Below are positions 12,966-23,800 of a stretch of DNA of 64,000 nucleotides, in pieces. The stretch's first letter is position 1. Each line of letters begins with the position of its first letter. The notes under the pieces were generated by a model. The model did not search any database. It saw only the letters and a list, made by a program, of their open reading frames with translations, and was not told the DNA's origin. The position numbers and the translations under genes are program-made. Source of the DNA: Trissonchulus latispiculum (lineage: Eukaryota; Nematoda; Enoplea; Enoplida; Ironidae); assembly GCA_030248195.1 (NCBI GenBank), contig JASAND010000589.1:1-64000 (forward strand), read 5' to 3'.

Positions 12966-14915
12966 AAACCGTAATTTGAAGCATTTGGAGTTTATCCGTA
13001 ACGGCGATATTTAGCCATTGCTCAGCAAAATGCATTCGGAAGCTTGGCAATGCAAAATGTTCTGTTTCTACATTTTGTGTGTCTACATTCTGTGCTACTG
13101 CAGATTTGTACTAAATACTTTTGAAGTCGTTGACACCTCCCTTAGTCTACATTTTGGGATGCTACATTTTGAGATGCTACAATTTGTGCTTGTGCGATTT
13201 CTGGCTCTACAGGTTGTGCTTCTGCATTTTGTGAGCGCTACAATTTGTGCTGGGTGACGGTCTCAAAGAAACAACTTGTCTAGCCTTTGACACCTTCAGG
13301 GTACGGCTAAGCCGATAGAAACATTTTCATTAAATGTCACTCTGGCATGTAATCCTATGCTTCATATGATCACCATATTATCATATAAGTGATTCCAACT
13401 CAAACGCAGCTCCTTTTAGGAGCAACACTTTCATAAGTAGGGGGGGATATATCTATCTTAAATACTAGAAATTATATGCATAGGTAATCTAATATCTTCA
13501 CCCAGTTGAGTCTCTGGGGCGTTGACGGGGATAAGATCTTTCCCCCATCTCAGGGAGCGCTCTACTAAGGTTAACCTCCCAACCCTCCGTATATGGTATC
13601 TTTTGCTTAATTCCGGACGTCTGATGTCCTCATAATCTTTGTTGACGCTCCAAAGGGTGAAAGTTTTGCCGTGAGCAAGCACGTTTTACGCTATGCAAAT
13701 TAGATACTCTTCTTAGGGCGTTAATTAGTTAATTGTGCCTGGGCGTCGAGAACAGTAGAGCTAGAGCGTCGGTATAATTAACCGAAGATTGAAGGGTTTG
13801 ATCACCCCAATTTTTCGGGTATGAGGTGCTGTAGTGCCATATCTTTGTTTCGTTCGTTCTTTCATTCATCGTTCTATAATTGGTTGCAAGACAATTTTAT
13901 ATGCTTATATATATATATATGTATATATGTATATATGTATGTATATATATATATTTATTTATTTATCTGCTGTTCAATATCTACAATCCTGTCCTAACTA
14001 CCCTACTACCTTACATACACTTTTGAGCAAAATATTTTCTCTTCCAAAAAATGGCCTCTCTTTTTTGCTCCTGCCTTCATTCACCACTTTTTTCGTCCTC
14101 AGTATAGATAAAATGTAGATTAGGTTTCACGGGAAACCTGTGAAATTGTGGAGGGTTAGCTTCCAACAACCGAGCCAAGTTGGCCGGGGGAAGTTTAGCT
14201 AGGAATTGACTACGAGGAGAGGGGAGAGGGGGGGCCCAGCCAAAATCTAATTTATAAAGAGCGTTAAGCTGTAGTCCAAGTTTTCCACGGAAATTTTCAA
14301 ATAATTTATCAGTAGGGCTGGTCCAGCCAGGGGCTTCCCCCTATCTTAACAATTATAACCAACTTATCGGGCCGTCAATTTCACTTTAACCTACATTTTT
14401 GGTGGGGTTTTCCTGGGGAAAAAGCTGGCAAAGTCTCCAGCAACCAGGAAAGGTTAATTTTAATCCCGACCCATAATTTTAATCATTCTCAGACAGGGGG
14501 TTGGGCTCCGGCTTTTTGGTCTCTGGACAATTTTCAAAGGGTCGGCTGAAACTATCGGTCAGAATTTAATCACATCTTTGCAGCATCACCGAATCAGGTT
14601 TCATTTTGCTGATTCTAATCCTTTCAGGTTTCTGTCAATTCGAATCCGCTTTCGCTTCGATTGCGCTGAATGTCGGCGTCAAAACGCGTCTAATCAGCGT
14701 CTATTCTTTTCAACTATGAGACGAAACTAATTTTTGAGCTGTTTTCCATGCCTTGGTCACAACATATTTTCTCCAATTTAATCTATCGATTGATACCTAT
14801 ATGCTGCAAAGACTGCATGAACAACTAATTTTCAGTTTAGGTACGTGGAACATTGGAAAGTGGCTTAAACTGATTAGTTGAATGTGGTGTACTCTTATGT
14901 ATTATGTACTCTTGA
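12966..14915. other. Non-coding stretch
   Basis: A short TA/TG tract lies at 13906-13955. I find no domain-bearing frame, no convincing exon and no clear element boundary. Confidence 0.45.
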
Positions 14916-16145
14916 TTTAAGGTGGTGATTCCTTTTGGGCACATTTGAAATTTGACGAAACTTTCCGAAATATGTTCTTTTAACGTCCTAACACCCTGCG
15001 CGCAATCCCGATTCAAAAATTCGAGATTTCTGGTCAGGGCGGTTTTTCCCAATTTCTGAAAGTTTGCCAGCAGCTATACAGTTATGTCTTTATTCATTCG
15101 AAAGATCTCATTGAGCTTCATATTTAGCTTTTCTCTGCCGTGAGATATAGCCGATTTTCTTGTTTTGGCGTCGAAAACTTGTCGTTTTTGCAGAAATGAA
15201 ATAATCCATCATCTCTTGAACTATGCAAGCCGTAATATCAAACTAAGGGCGTCGATCTGAAGCTCTCATAGGGGCAAATTATCCGACTCATGATCGTCTT
15301 CCAACAGCTATCCCGTATTAAAGAAATGGAAGTTGTACACAACCAGGCACCCGAAAAATTCGGGCACCTGGCGGGGTTCGAACCCGCCTCTTCTGCTTAA
15401 CGCGCAGACGCTCTAACCAACTGAGCCACAGGTGCTTCAGTAGAAAGAGCGGAAGACCGAATACGAACCCAATGTGTACAACTTTTCAACGCACAAGTGC
15501 ATTGCACACTGCGAGTGGAGCGAGATAACTCGCAAGCCTCCCACTGCAATATGTACGAACCAAATTAAAGAAATGAAAGTTGTACACCCCCCTTCACCCG
15601 GTAGGCTGCTATCATAGAAAATGCAGTTTTTGCAAAAACTCGACCAATCTTTTCCAAACAGTGTGGAGCATTCACCATGCAAGCTGGGGGGCTGGTACTT
15701 AACAATTGTGTTTTGCACAAATATACCCAATATAATATTTTTTTAGTTGCCCTGATTACTGCTTTCTAGCTAAAGTAATCGCTTGACAAATTTGGAAAGT
15801 GTAGGCAAAATACAGGTTACGCACACATTTCAGCTTATTTCTTTATAACGAAAAGCGATTTCACAATAAATAAAAAATCGGCGCCAGCTATTTGATGGAG
15901 GTATCGAAGGATATAACCGATGTCTCGCGAAAAATTTACTTGAGTCTGCAAAAAATCTGGAAAATTATACTTCTTCTAAAATATGTTAAAAATATTTTAA
16001 AAAAGCAACATTATTTTCATGGTACGCATTAAAAAGAGAAAATGTAAAGCTGCATTTTGATATAAAAATGGCTTCTTAACTCCAAGTAATGAATGAGTAA
16101 TAATGGTGCAAACTTTATGTGACCAAAGGGAATCACCACCTTAAA
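14916..16145. mobile_element. TIR element, TTAAGG family, copy A (1.23 kb)
   Basis: The left end TTTAAGGTGGTGATTCC and the right end GGAATCACCACCTTAAA are inverted. Related copies are at 60709-61287 (579 bp) and 41548-44433 (split by insertions). Shared inner motifs include GACGAAACTTTCCGAAATA on the left side and AAGAAG/CTTCTT pieces near AAAATCTGGAA on the right. A tRNA cloverleaf with flanking direct repeats lies inside (15316-15586), in a segment the 579-bp copy lacks. No transposase is encoded. Confidence 0.65.
15364..15435 (-). tRNA. tRNA-like gene, anticodon GTT (Asn) by position
   Basis: The minus strand folds into a complete 72-nt cloverleaf. Acceptor GCACCTG pairs with CAGGTGC. D stem is GCTC/GAGC, anticodon stem TCTGC/GCAGA, variable loop 4 nt, T stem GCGGG/CCCGC with the loop TTCGAAC. 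The seven-base anticodon loop GCGTTAA places GTT at 34-36, which would decode Asn. Position 33 is C instead of the near-universal U, so decoding function is doubtful. A CCCGAATTTTTCGGG hairpin follows on the same strand. It could be a functional gene, a pseudogene or a mobilised copy. Confidence 0.55.
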
Positions 16146-16794
16146 CGTTTAAACACGTAATCTTCCATGAGCTTGTTGTGGTAGCTGGTTTGCTAGGTTA
16201 GTCTCGAAATGTCAGTGCGAATAATTTATTTGGAAGTTCAGATCTGGAACTTTGAAACTGGATACAGAAACTTGGTTCCATGTTGTCGTTGTGAAAATTT
16301 TAGCAATCACTAAAATGGCTACTATCAAAGGTACCATAGACAAACTATTTTTCACTGCGGTAATCCGACGTTTAAAGTATTCATAACAACGGCGTAACTA
16401 GAGCTCCGAAAGCTTAAGGCACGGACTTATGTTAACTAATAATAATAGCAATTAATGATTAATAATTAACAATTTACAATTAAACCCAATTTACAATTAG
16501 GTATCGTGAGCAACACGTTAGATAGAATTGTCTGTACTGTTTACAACGAAACGATTCGTGCAAATTGGCGAATACATTCGTCAGTAAGATGCAGTAAGCA
16601 AATTGGTTTTATATTTTAAAACTTAAAATTTAAATTTAAAATTTTTAAATTATTTTGTATTATAAACTAACCCTTAAATTTTCTTTTTGCTATCTTTTCG
16701 TGCCAGTTACAAATGAAGTTTCTTAACTTTTAAGTTGAAAGTGTTTCCAAATATCAGGAATGTTTATATATCTTTATATTTAAAGGAATTTATA

Positions 16795-17357
16795 TATATG
16801 TCGTAGTCACATAGTGTAATTGGGCACTTCATGAAGTGTCAGATAATTTCAATATAATATTTGAGTGGCATTTGAGTAGCATTCATTTTACGCAATTTTC
16901 TTTTTAAAATAATTTATTTTATTTGTTGTTCTTTAATTTACAAAAATTCTTCTTTGCTAACATAATTTCTATGGATTTCCGTCACCTTTTTGTTTTCTTA
17001 CTAATTCGTTCGTTTAATTTGTCACAATAATTCGTTGTAATTTGTTTATTTTAATACCGGTGCCAATTACGTAAATGTAAAATGTCTTCTCAAACTAACA
17101 CTCTGTTTCTGTTATATTTATTTACATTACGTCACAAATAACAGAAAACATGTTCAAACCACGTGCACTGTTGGATTTCACTATGGGTCAATTGAGGCAT
17201 TGGCACTTCACAAAAGTCTGAAATGACCTGACAGATACATAGTGTAATAAAGGCGTTCAACAAACTATTACACTATGTGTCTGACACTTCATGAAAAGTC
17301 AGAAATTATCTGACACTTCATGAAGTGCCCAATTACACTATGTGACTACGACATATA
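16795..17357. mobile_element. TATATGTCG TIR element, copy 1 (about 563 bp)
   Basis: The left end TATATGTCGTAGTCACATAG and its near-exact reverse complement at 17335-17357 form long inverted termini. The pairing runs on through GTGTAATTGGGCACTTCATG and a second internal inverted set (CACTTCA/TGAAGTG). A diverged 897-bp copy lies at 35902-36798. No coding capacity. The ends abut TA-rich sequence, so a TA target duplication is possible but not resolvable. Confidence 0.75.
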
Positions 17358-17689
17358 TAACGCATTTTAGTCGTCCTGAACCTATATTTTCCAAATGCGA
17401 TCATGCATTGGATAGTTCAAGTTTGCCTTTGTTCTAGACAAGGGAAACCTTACAGTACACTAATTCTGCTCCCACGTAACATCTAATCACAGCTTCGTTA
17501 ATAGAACACTCTTGAGTCAGTTTGTACCCCAATTCAGTTTTGTAATCCTATTTGTATCTAATCCTATCCTTGTAAGCAATGGCTACTGCTTATTACATAC
17601 ATGGGGGTCAAATTCTAGGACATCTACTACTTAATTCTAACTCTAGTTTACTTTTAATCTTCTAACTCTACCCCGGTTTTATAGGAAAA

Positions 17690-18035
17690 TGTGGGGGAGA
17701 AGGGGGGGGGGTGCAGACTCCACTCAGACCGAGAATAAACTGTTAGGTCCCCTCCCCCCCCAGTCAGAAGAAAAAACTGCAGACCCTCTAATCCAGAATG
17801 GAAAAAAAGGATAAACCTTCATCGACTTTTTACCGAAAAATTAACATTCTTAGCAAATTTCAGTGACTTTTTAAAAAAACTTCTTAAAACTAGCAAACAA
17901 TGGTCAGTTTCCACTAATTATTGGCTAAAAGTGTAAAAAATGCAATTTTTGCTAAATTTGGGCTACATCCCCTTAAAATTTTGGAATGTTTTAAGGGTAG
18001 ACCCCTCGTCAGAATCGAGGTAGAGTCCTTTCATT
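17690..18035. repeat. G-run/A-rich dispersed repeat, copy 1
   Basis: Begins with a G run, then GTGCAGACTCC..CAGACCCTC modules, an A/T-rich centre (TTAGCAAATTTCAG) and CCTTAAAATTTTGGAAT..GGGTAGACCCC. The segment at 63268-63605 has the same modules in the same order and orientation, which defines a family of about 340 bp. Confidence 0.6.
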
Positions 18036-18229
18036 TTGCTTCATTTTGCCCACATTGCTTTACCATTTCTCACACCTTCATAGTTTTGCACACCTGGAAG
18101 TGGGTCTTTGGCCCTTTGGAACAAAGATTATGCCGATAATTAGGACGATCACGGCCTAACCTCAAAACTTAAATCCTATGCTATTTGCTTCGTTAATTTA
18201 GACAGTACAGATTCCCAGCACATACGTAC

Positions 18230-19085
18230 GGTGCATACTTTAACTGTAGGACGCCAACAGAAGAGGGTCTTATGTGCCAAGAATCCCAAGACGGGGTCGC
18301 CACGTACCAGGACCTAGAAGAGAGAATGGAACTATAGGAAGCTCGGCTAATCACTCAGGGTGGAAAGTAGAGAATTGGTCCAGACGGGAATCGAACCACG
18401 AGCCTTCCGCACTGCAGTGAGACCTGGGGCCAGTTTCATAAAAAACCGTCTCGAGTTCTCGAGTTCTCAAGTTCTCGTGTAGTCTGTTTTCAATGACAAT
18501 AGCCTCTTCTCTATTAAAAATTATATGTAACAGTACCTATGGAAAATTTTATGGTGATTTATTGAGTCAATACAGAAGTTATTGAAAGAGGAAGAAAAAG
18601 TTTACAAATTTAGATTTTCAAAAATATCTCGAGTAAGTCTCAAGTTGGCGAAATTTTCTCTGGTCGAAATCGACCAGAGAACTTGACTCGAGAACTCGAG
18701 AACTTTTTCAGCGTGACTTGCTATGCGACTTGCGGATATGGAAAACTTCCAGCGTAGTTTAGCTACTAGACTCGAGAACCATACGTGTGATTGGGGGGGG
18801 GGTTTGGGGGGGTCCCCCCCCAGACCTGAGCTCACCCCCCAGTGGGGTCCCTCACCCCCCCCCCCCCAGAATCCGGATTTTTCCGGTAAAAAACCGGAAA
18901 ATCCGGTTTTTCGGCGGCCTTCGGCCGCCCTTCACCCCTCCCCCAGAACTTCCCCTCCTGCACATGTCTGTCGAGAACTCGAGAACATTTTTATGGAACT
19001 GGCCCCAGCTTACCACTACACCACAGAGCCATCAGCTGAATTTCCATATCTGATTTATCAATCTTTCCTATGCCATGCCTGCTTC
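18230..19085 (-). repeat. tRNA-derived SINE, family A, copy 3, split by a MITE
   Basis: On the minus strand the leader and A-box part occupy 19009-19085 (GTGGTGTAGTGGTAAG) and the B-box part and body occupy 18230-18423 (GTGGTTCGATTCCCG, then CCAATTCTCTACTTTCCA). Joined, they match the order of the copies at 12462 and 30775. The 585-bp interruption is a separate TIR element. Confidence 0.65.
18424..19008. mobile_element. 585-bp TIR element nested in a SINE
   Basis: The left end CTGGGGCCAGTTTCATAAAA and the right end TTTTATGGAACTGGCCCCAG are inverted with one mismatch. The subterminal regions are rich in CTCGAG/GAGTTCTCGAG repeats on both sides, giving further self-pairing. The centre holds G and C runs (18790-18870). 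No coding capacity. No clear target duplication. Confidence 0.7.
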
Positions 19086-19658
19086 CCTTACACAGCTCCA
19101 GCGACACAAGCTAGTGGCGCAGACATACAGATAAGTATTTTGTCCGTACATTAGCAGTTGCGGATTTTTATACCGCCGGTGGCGGTATACTTGTAATGGG
19201 TTGACCCATCTGAATTCCTATGTTTTGCATGTAAATTGGTTGGCGCGGAGGATTTCCTTCCTATCTTCAACACATGTCCCTAGTACGCAGGCTTTTTTGC
19301 CCAACAGTTTTTCTATGATTTTGCAATTTCTACAGCATTGTTGCAGTCCATCTTCTTCAATTTCTTTGCTCTGTAAATTGTTTTGCAAACGATCACTGTC
19401 TGCCTTTTTTCATAGCCCCGAAAACCGGGCGTTATTTGCCTGTCACTTGATTGGCAGAAGTTTAACAGATCAATAAATAGCTAAAACTGCGATTAAAATT
19501 TTCGTGTGAAAACACTGATTTTGCGCTTGCACTGTATTTGTTGCATTAGTGTCTACTTTGCTTTAGAATTTCAATAGAATAAATTGTTTAAAATAAACAT
19601 AGATATAATTTAATCATAATTTTCTTTCTAGCGGTTTAGTCGATAAATTCGTCAATGT

Positions 19659-19830
19659 CAGAGTGGTGCAGTGGTTAGAGTGTCCGCTGTGCGCTGGTCC
19701 GGACACAGATCGAATCCTTCTACCGGGAGAATTTTACTATCACAATTGAATACTTTCCCATAAAATACTGTCATTCTTTTGTCTCAGAAACCCCAAATGT
19801 TGGGGAGTTTAAACTAGTCAAATGCTAGCG
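19659..19830 (+). repeat. tRNA-derived SINE-like sequence
   Basis: A-box-like GTGGTGCAGTGGTTAGAGTG, then B-box-like AGATCGAATCC 35 bp later, followed by a non-tRNA body with an AACCCCAAATGTTGGGG hairpin. The acceptor arms do not pair, so it is not a functional tRNA. Confidence 0.5.
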
Positions 19831-20588
19831 TCACAATACAGGAAAATGTTCACAACACAGTTATGTACTATGCAAAACAAACAAACAAAATATTGAACAC
19901 AGAAATTTGAAACACTACGGCGGTATTTATTCCCCTTTTAAGGGGTAACTTGTTTTGCATACTTCAATACTATTCTTAGCATGTAGAGCTGTCATTTAAT
20001 TGTCTCAAATGTGTGCAAGTTCAAGCCTGATTGCTATCTAGTTGCTCAAATGCTAACAGACTTCAAATTCAATTTAAAAGAGACTCGAAATTTCGCTGAA
20101 AATTGAAAACAAAATTTAGAACAAAGGAAGCTTTTTTAAGTACATAGATTAATATGCCTATTAATGCTATTAGCATAATGTTTAATCGTAGGACCATATG
20201 TGGCAAATAAAAATAGCCTTAAAAGTCTGTAGTATTTAATTTCGAGCACATTCAATGCTGAGCAAGAGTCAGTGTTGTATAGTTATGGGCATGGTTTTAG
20301 GTTAATCCTATTTCAGGAGTTTTTCTCAAAAATAGCTGTTTCAGCTTTTTTGAGATGATGTTTACTAAGGCTTTCGCTATCGGCGAACCTGTAGCCCACA
20401 CTGTTAAGGTACTGACTAACCTTTGGGCACATATTGTTTACAGACAGCTCAAATCCAGTTGAAATTTGATGAATCTTTGTTTTTTCAATTCTTCCTTGTC
20501 CTAAAATTCCGCATTAAAACCTTGAGATTTTATGTTTCCGTTTTTGTTTCGGTCTGAAAAGAACCCTAGCCATTTACGATCCTGGTTA
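19831..20588. other. Non-coding stretch
   Basis: Nothing recognised. A second trace of the TTTGGGCACA..TCAAATT..GATGAATCTTT motif near 20415-20480 hints at a fragment of the TTAAGG-family element. Confidence 0.35.
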
Positions 20589-20636
20589 GGAACCGTGTCA
20601 GAAATAAAATCGTGTAAACGATTTATTTTACACGAA

Positions 20637-20840
20637 TGTTGCGCAGTGGATTCACAAGAAAGTCCAATTTACTGACAGGAATACAATGTTCAGTAGAAAG
20701 GAGTTAAAAAAATATAGGCAGTTCACTTTTTGATTATACTTGAATATCATGAAAACTGTCATAGGATTAGAACTCATGTTTTTTCTTTCTTTTATCATAA
20801 AAAAAGTTATTATTTGTTCTTCGTCTCGCTGGTAGCGACA
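20637..20840 (-). repeat. 3' LTR of the BEL/Pao element
   Basis: 204 bp, TGTCGCTACCAGCGAGACGA at its start on the element strand. A purine-rich stretch (GGTGGTCGGAA) directly upstream on the element strand is a plausible polypurine tract. Confidence 0.9.
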
Positions 20841-20876
20841 TTCCGACCACCAGTGATTTGCTATAGTTTGTTATTA

Positions 20877-23800
20877 TCAAAAGTCTGCTAAGGCATCCAG
20901 CATTTCCTTCGTCTTTCTTTCACTTTGGGTTGCGGCTTGTCTTTTAGGGCGTGTTCTTTCTTTACCAGTATCTTCTACTTTGGAATCGGCTGTAGGCCGA
21001 CCGGGGCTACAAAATTTAGAACCACTAGATAAAGGATTAACCATGGACGGGTTCTGGGCAGGAGAAACCCGGGAGATGCTAGAGATCCCGGGTGATACCC
21101 CACTGGAAGGGCTAGTTGTTTTGTCCGGAGGAAATTCCCCAGGATCTTCCGTAGCTGTTTTGTCCGGAGGAAATTCCCCAGGATCTTCCGTAGCCTCATT
21201 AGGGGGAATCTCAGGTGGTGCCCCACTGGAAGGGCTCGTTGATTTGTCCGGAGGATATTCCCCAGGATCTTCCGTAGCCTCATTATGAGAAAGTTCTCCG
21301 CCAGAAGTTTCGATTGGGTATAGAGTGTTAATAGGGCGCTGTAGTTTTCGTTGTGAAGGCAGCTGCAATAAAACTGATCTGACCAGACCATCGCCACTAT
21401 ATACCAATTCAACGATCTTAGCAATAGGCCAAGTTGCTCTAGCACCACCGTCCTTGATCAATACCACATCGCCCACTAATGGGTGCATGTGATAAGTCGA
21501 ACGAGGCTGCAATAGCTTCTTGGTCCCTTTCTCTTTTAGTGCAGCTAAATATTCTTCTTTCCAGATGCGCCAAAATTCATTCAATCTTTTCTGGCCTTTT
21601 TTCCATCCTTCAATCAAACTCGTTGTAGCTCCTGCTTTCGAAACATAATCTGGATCATGGCTGGATTCCACAAATTCCGGAAAACCAATCTTGGGATTAA
21701 GATTCAAAAAATGTGCAGGCGTGAGAACAGACTGACCAGTCAGTTCTTCTCCATGGCTTACAAGTGGCCTGGAATTTACGATAGCTTCTATCTCAGTTAA
21801 AAGTGTGTGTAATTGCTCACGAGATAAACATAATCTTCCAATAGTCTTCCTCAGCGCAGTCTTCACAGTTCCTATCAATCTTTCGTAAAATCCTCCTTGC
21901 CATGGTGCAAATTCTGGTATGAATTTCCATGTGATGCTTTCATTTGAACAAAATCCTTGAACAACTTCGGATTTCACAATGTCTGTCCATATCTCGGTGA
22001 TGGTTTTGTTGGCCAACTTTAGATGAGGAGCATTGTCGGAAATCAACAGTTTAGGAGCACCTCTTCTAGCTACAAATCTTCGCAAACAGAGGAGAAAGTC
22101 ATGTGTCGTTAACGATTGAACCAATTCTAGGTGAATGGCTCGAGTAACCATGCACGTGAAAATGCATGACCACACTTTGGTAGAGTAGTCATTTTCCTTC
22201 ACGTACAATGGGCCAAAATAGTCCAGCCCTATGAAAGTAAAGGCTGGAGCTTCTGTCAGTCTTTCTTTTGGCAACTGAGGAGTCATCGGATATCTATACT
22301 GTTTTCCACTATGCTTCTGACAAATCTTGCACTTTCGGAGAACTTGAGCAACCGTGCAGCGACCTTTAGGTATCCAGTAAGTTCTTCGAACTTGAGATAG
22401 AGTATGATTTACACCAGCGTGAAACAACCTTTGATGAACATCAATGATCACGAGTTGAGTAAACCATTCTTCACGTGGCAGTAGAATCGGCCGCAGTGCG
22501 TCTTCTGAAAGATTTGTATTCTGTATTCTGCCACAACACCTCAACAAGTTCATGTTGTCAATGGTCAACCCTAGCTGCGTTGTGAGATTGTCTTGCCTGT
22601 TATTTTGGACTGAAAGTTTGTTGTCCATAAACCGTTTCTGCTGTACATACACTATCCATTTGTTCCTTGCACGTTGAAGTTCAGAAGCTGTTAATTCCAA
22701 TTCTGTTTCTTCAATACTCCTCCTTTTCAGTTTTCGCACAAATCGTTCACAATATGCGGTCACCCGCAACATTTTCGTCAGAGAGGAGTAAGCCTTCTCA
22801 TCTATTCCAAAGGGGCTGACTAAAACAGCCAAAACTGGCATACTGACCTCAAACATTACTTTCTGAGTGTTTTCGCTTTCACTGTCTTCGATTTCTTCGC
22901 TTCCTTCGATTCCATCGAAGCTTTTAGGCCAGGAATTAGAAGACAGCTTCAGCCAGGCCGGACCATGCCACCAGAGCTCGTTCTTGGTCAAATCCTTTGT
23001 TGTACAATGTCGAGTGGCGATATCGGCAGGATTCTCCTTGGATGGTACATACTGAAATGATATTCCAGAATTCTTTATTTCTGCTACCCTCCTGGCTACA
23101 AACGGAGGTAGCAATCGCGTCGTCTTGAGCCATCGTAGTACACATTTGGAATCCGTCCATAGGAGTTTATTTTCAATTGGCAGTCTTAGTTCGGTACCAA
23201 CCATCGTGAGACAACGCGTTCCTATAAGAACAGCAAGTAGTTCAAGTCTTGGAATAGTGGCAGCTCTGGGAGGGGCAACTCTGGCTTTGGAGTACAAAAG
23301 GTGGGTTTTGCAGCCATGTTTCGACTCGGCTCTGAGGTAAACAGCTGCAGCGTATACCGACGCAGATGCATCAGTGAAGCACAACAGATCATACTTAGTG
23401 TAGACCACATCAGTAGTTGGCAGTAGTAATCTATCAAGGCTAATATCCGGTATTTCCTTCAATTCTTGTGTTTGTGTTTCCCAAGCGATTTGATCATCAC
23501 CTGTGAGAAGCTCATCCCAGTTCATCTTCTTTTGCCACAGTTTCTTCAACAGTATTCGGGAGTAAACTGTGATCGGCGTAAAAAATCCTAGCGGATCAAA
23601 GTAGGCAGCTGTTGTCTTCAGAATCATTCGCTTCGTCGCCCCATCAGTTATGACATCTTGTTCTTTATCCGCACACTTCGCAGGAGGCACTGAAATCTTG
23701 TCTCTTTTCCGGTCCCAGAGAATTCCCAAGACTTTCAAGAAATCACTGGGAGCTGCATCTGCGGTCGGGATTGAGCATAGGAATTCTTCTGAATTGCTGG

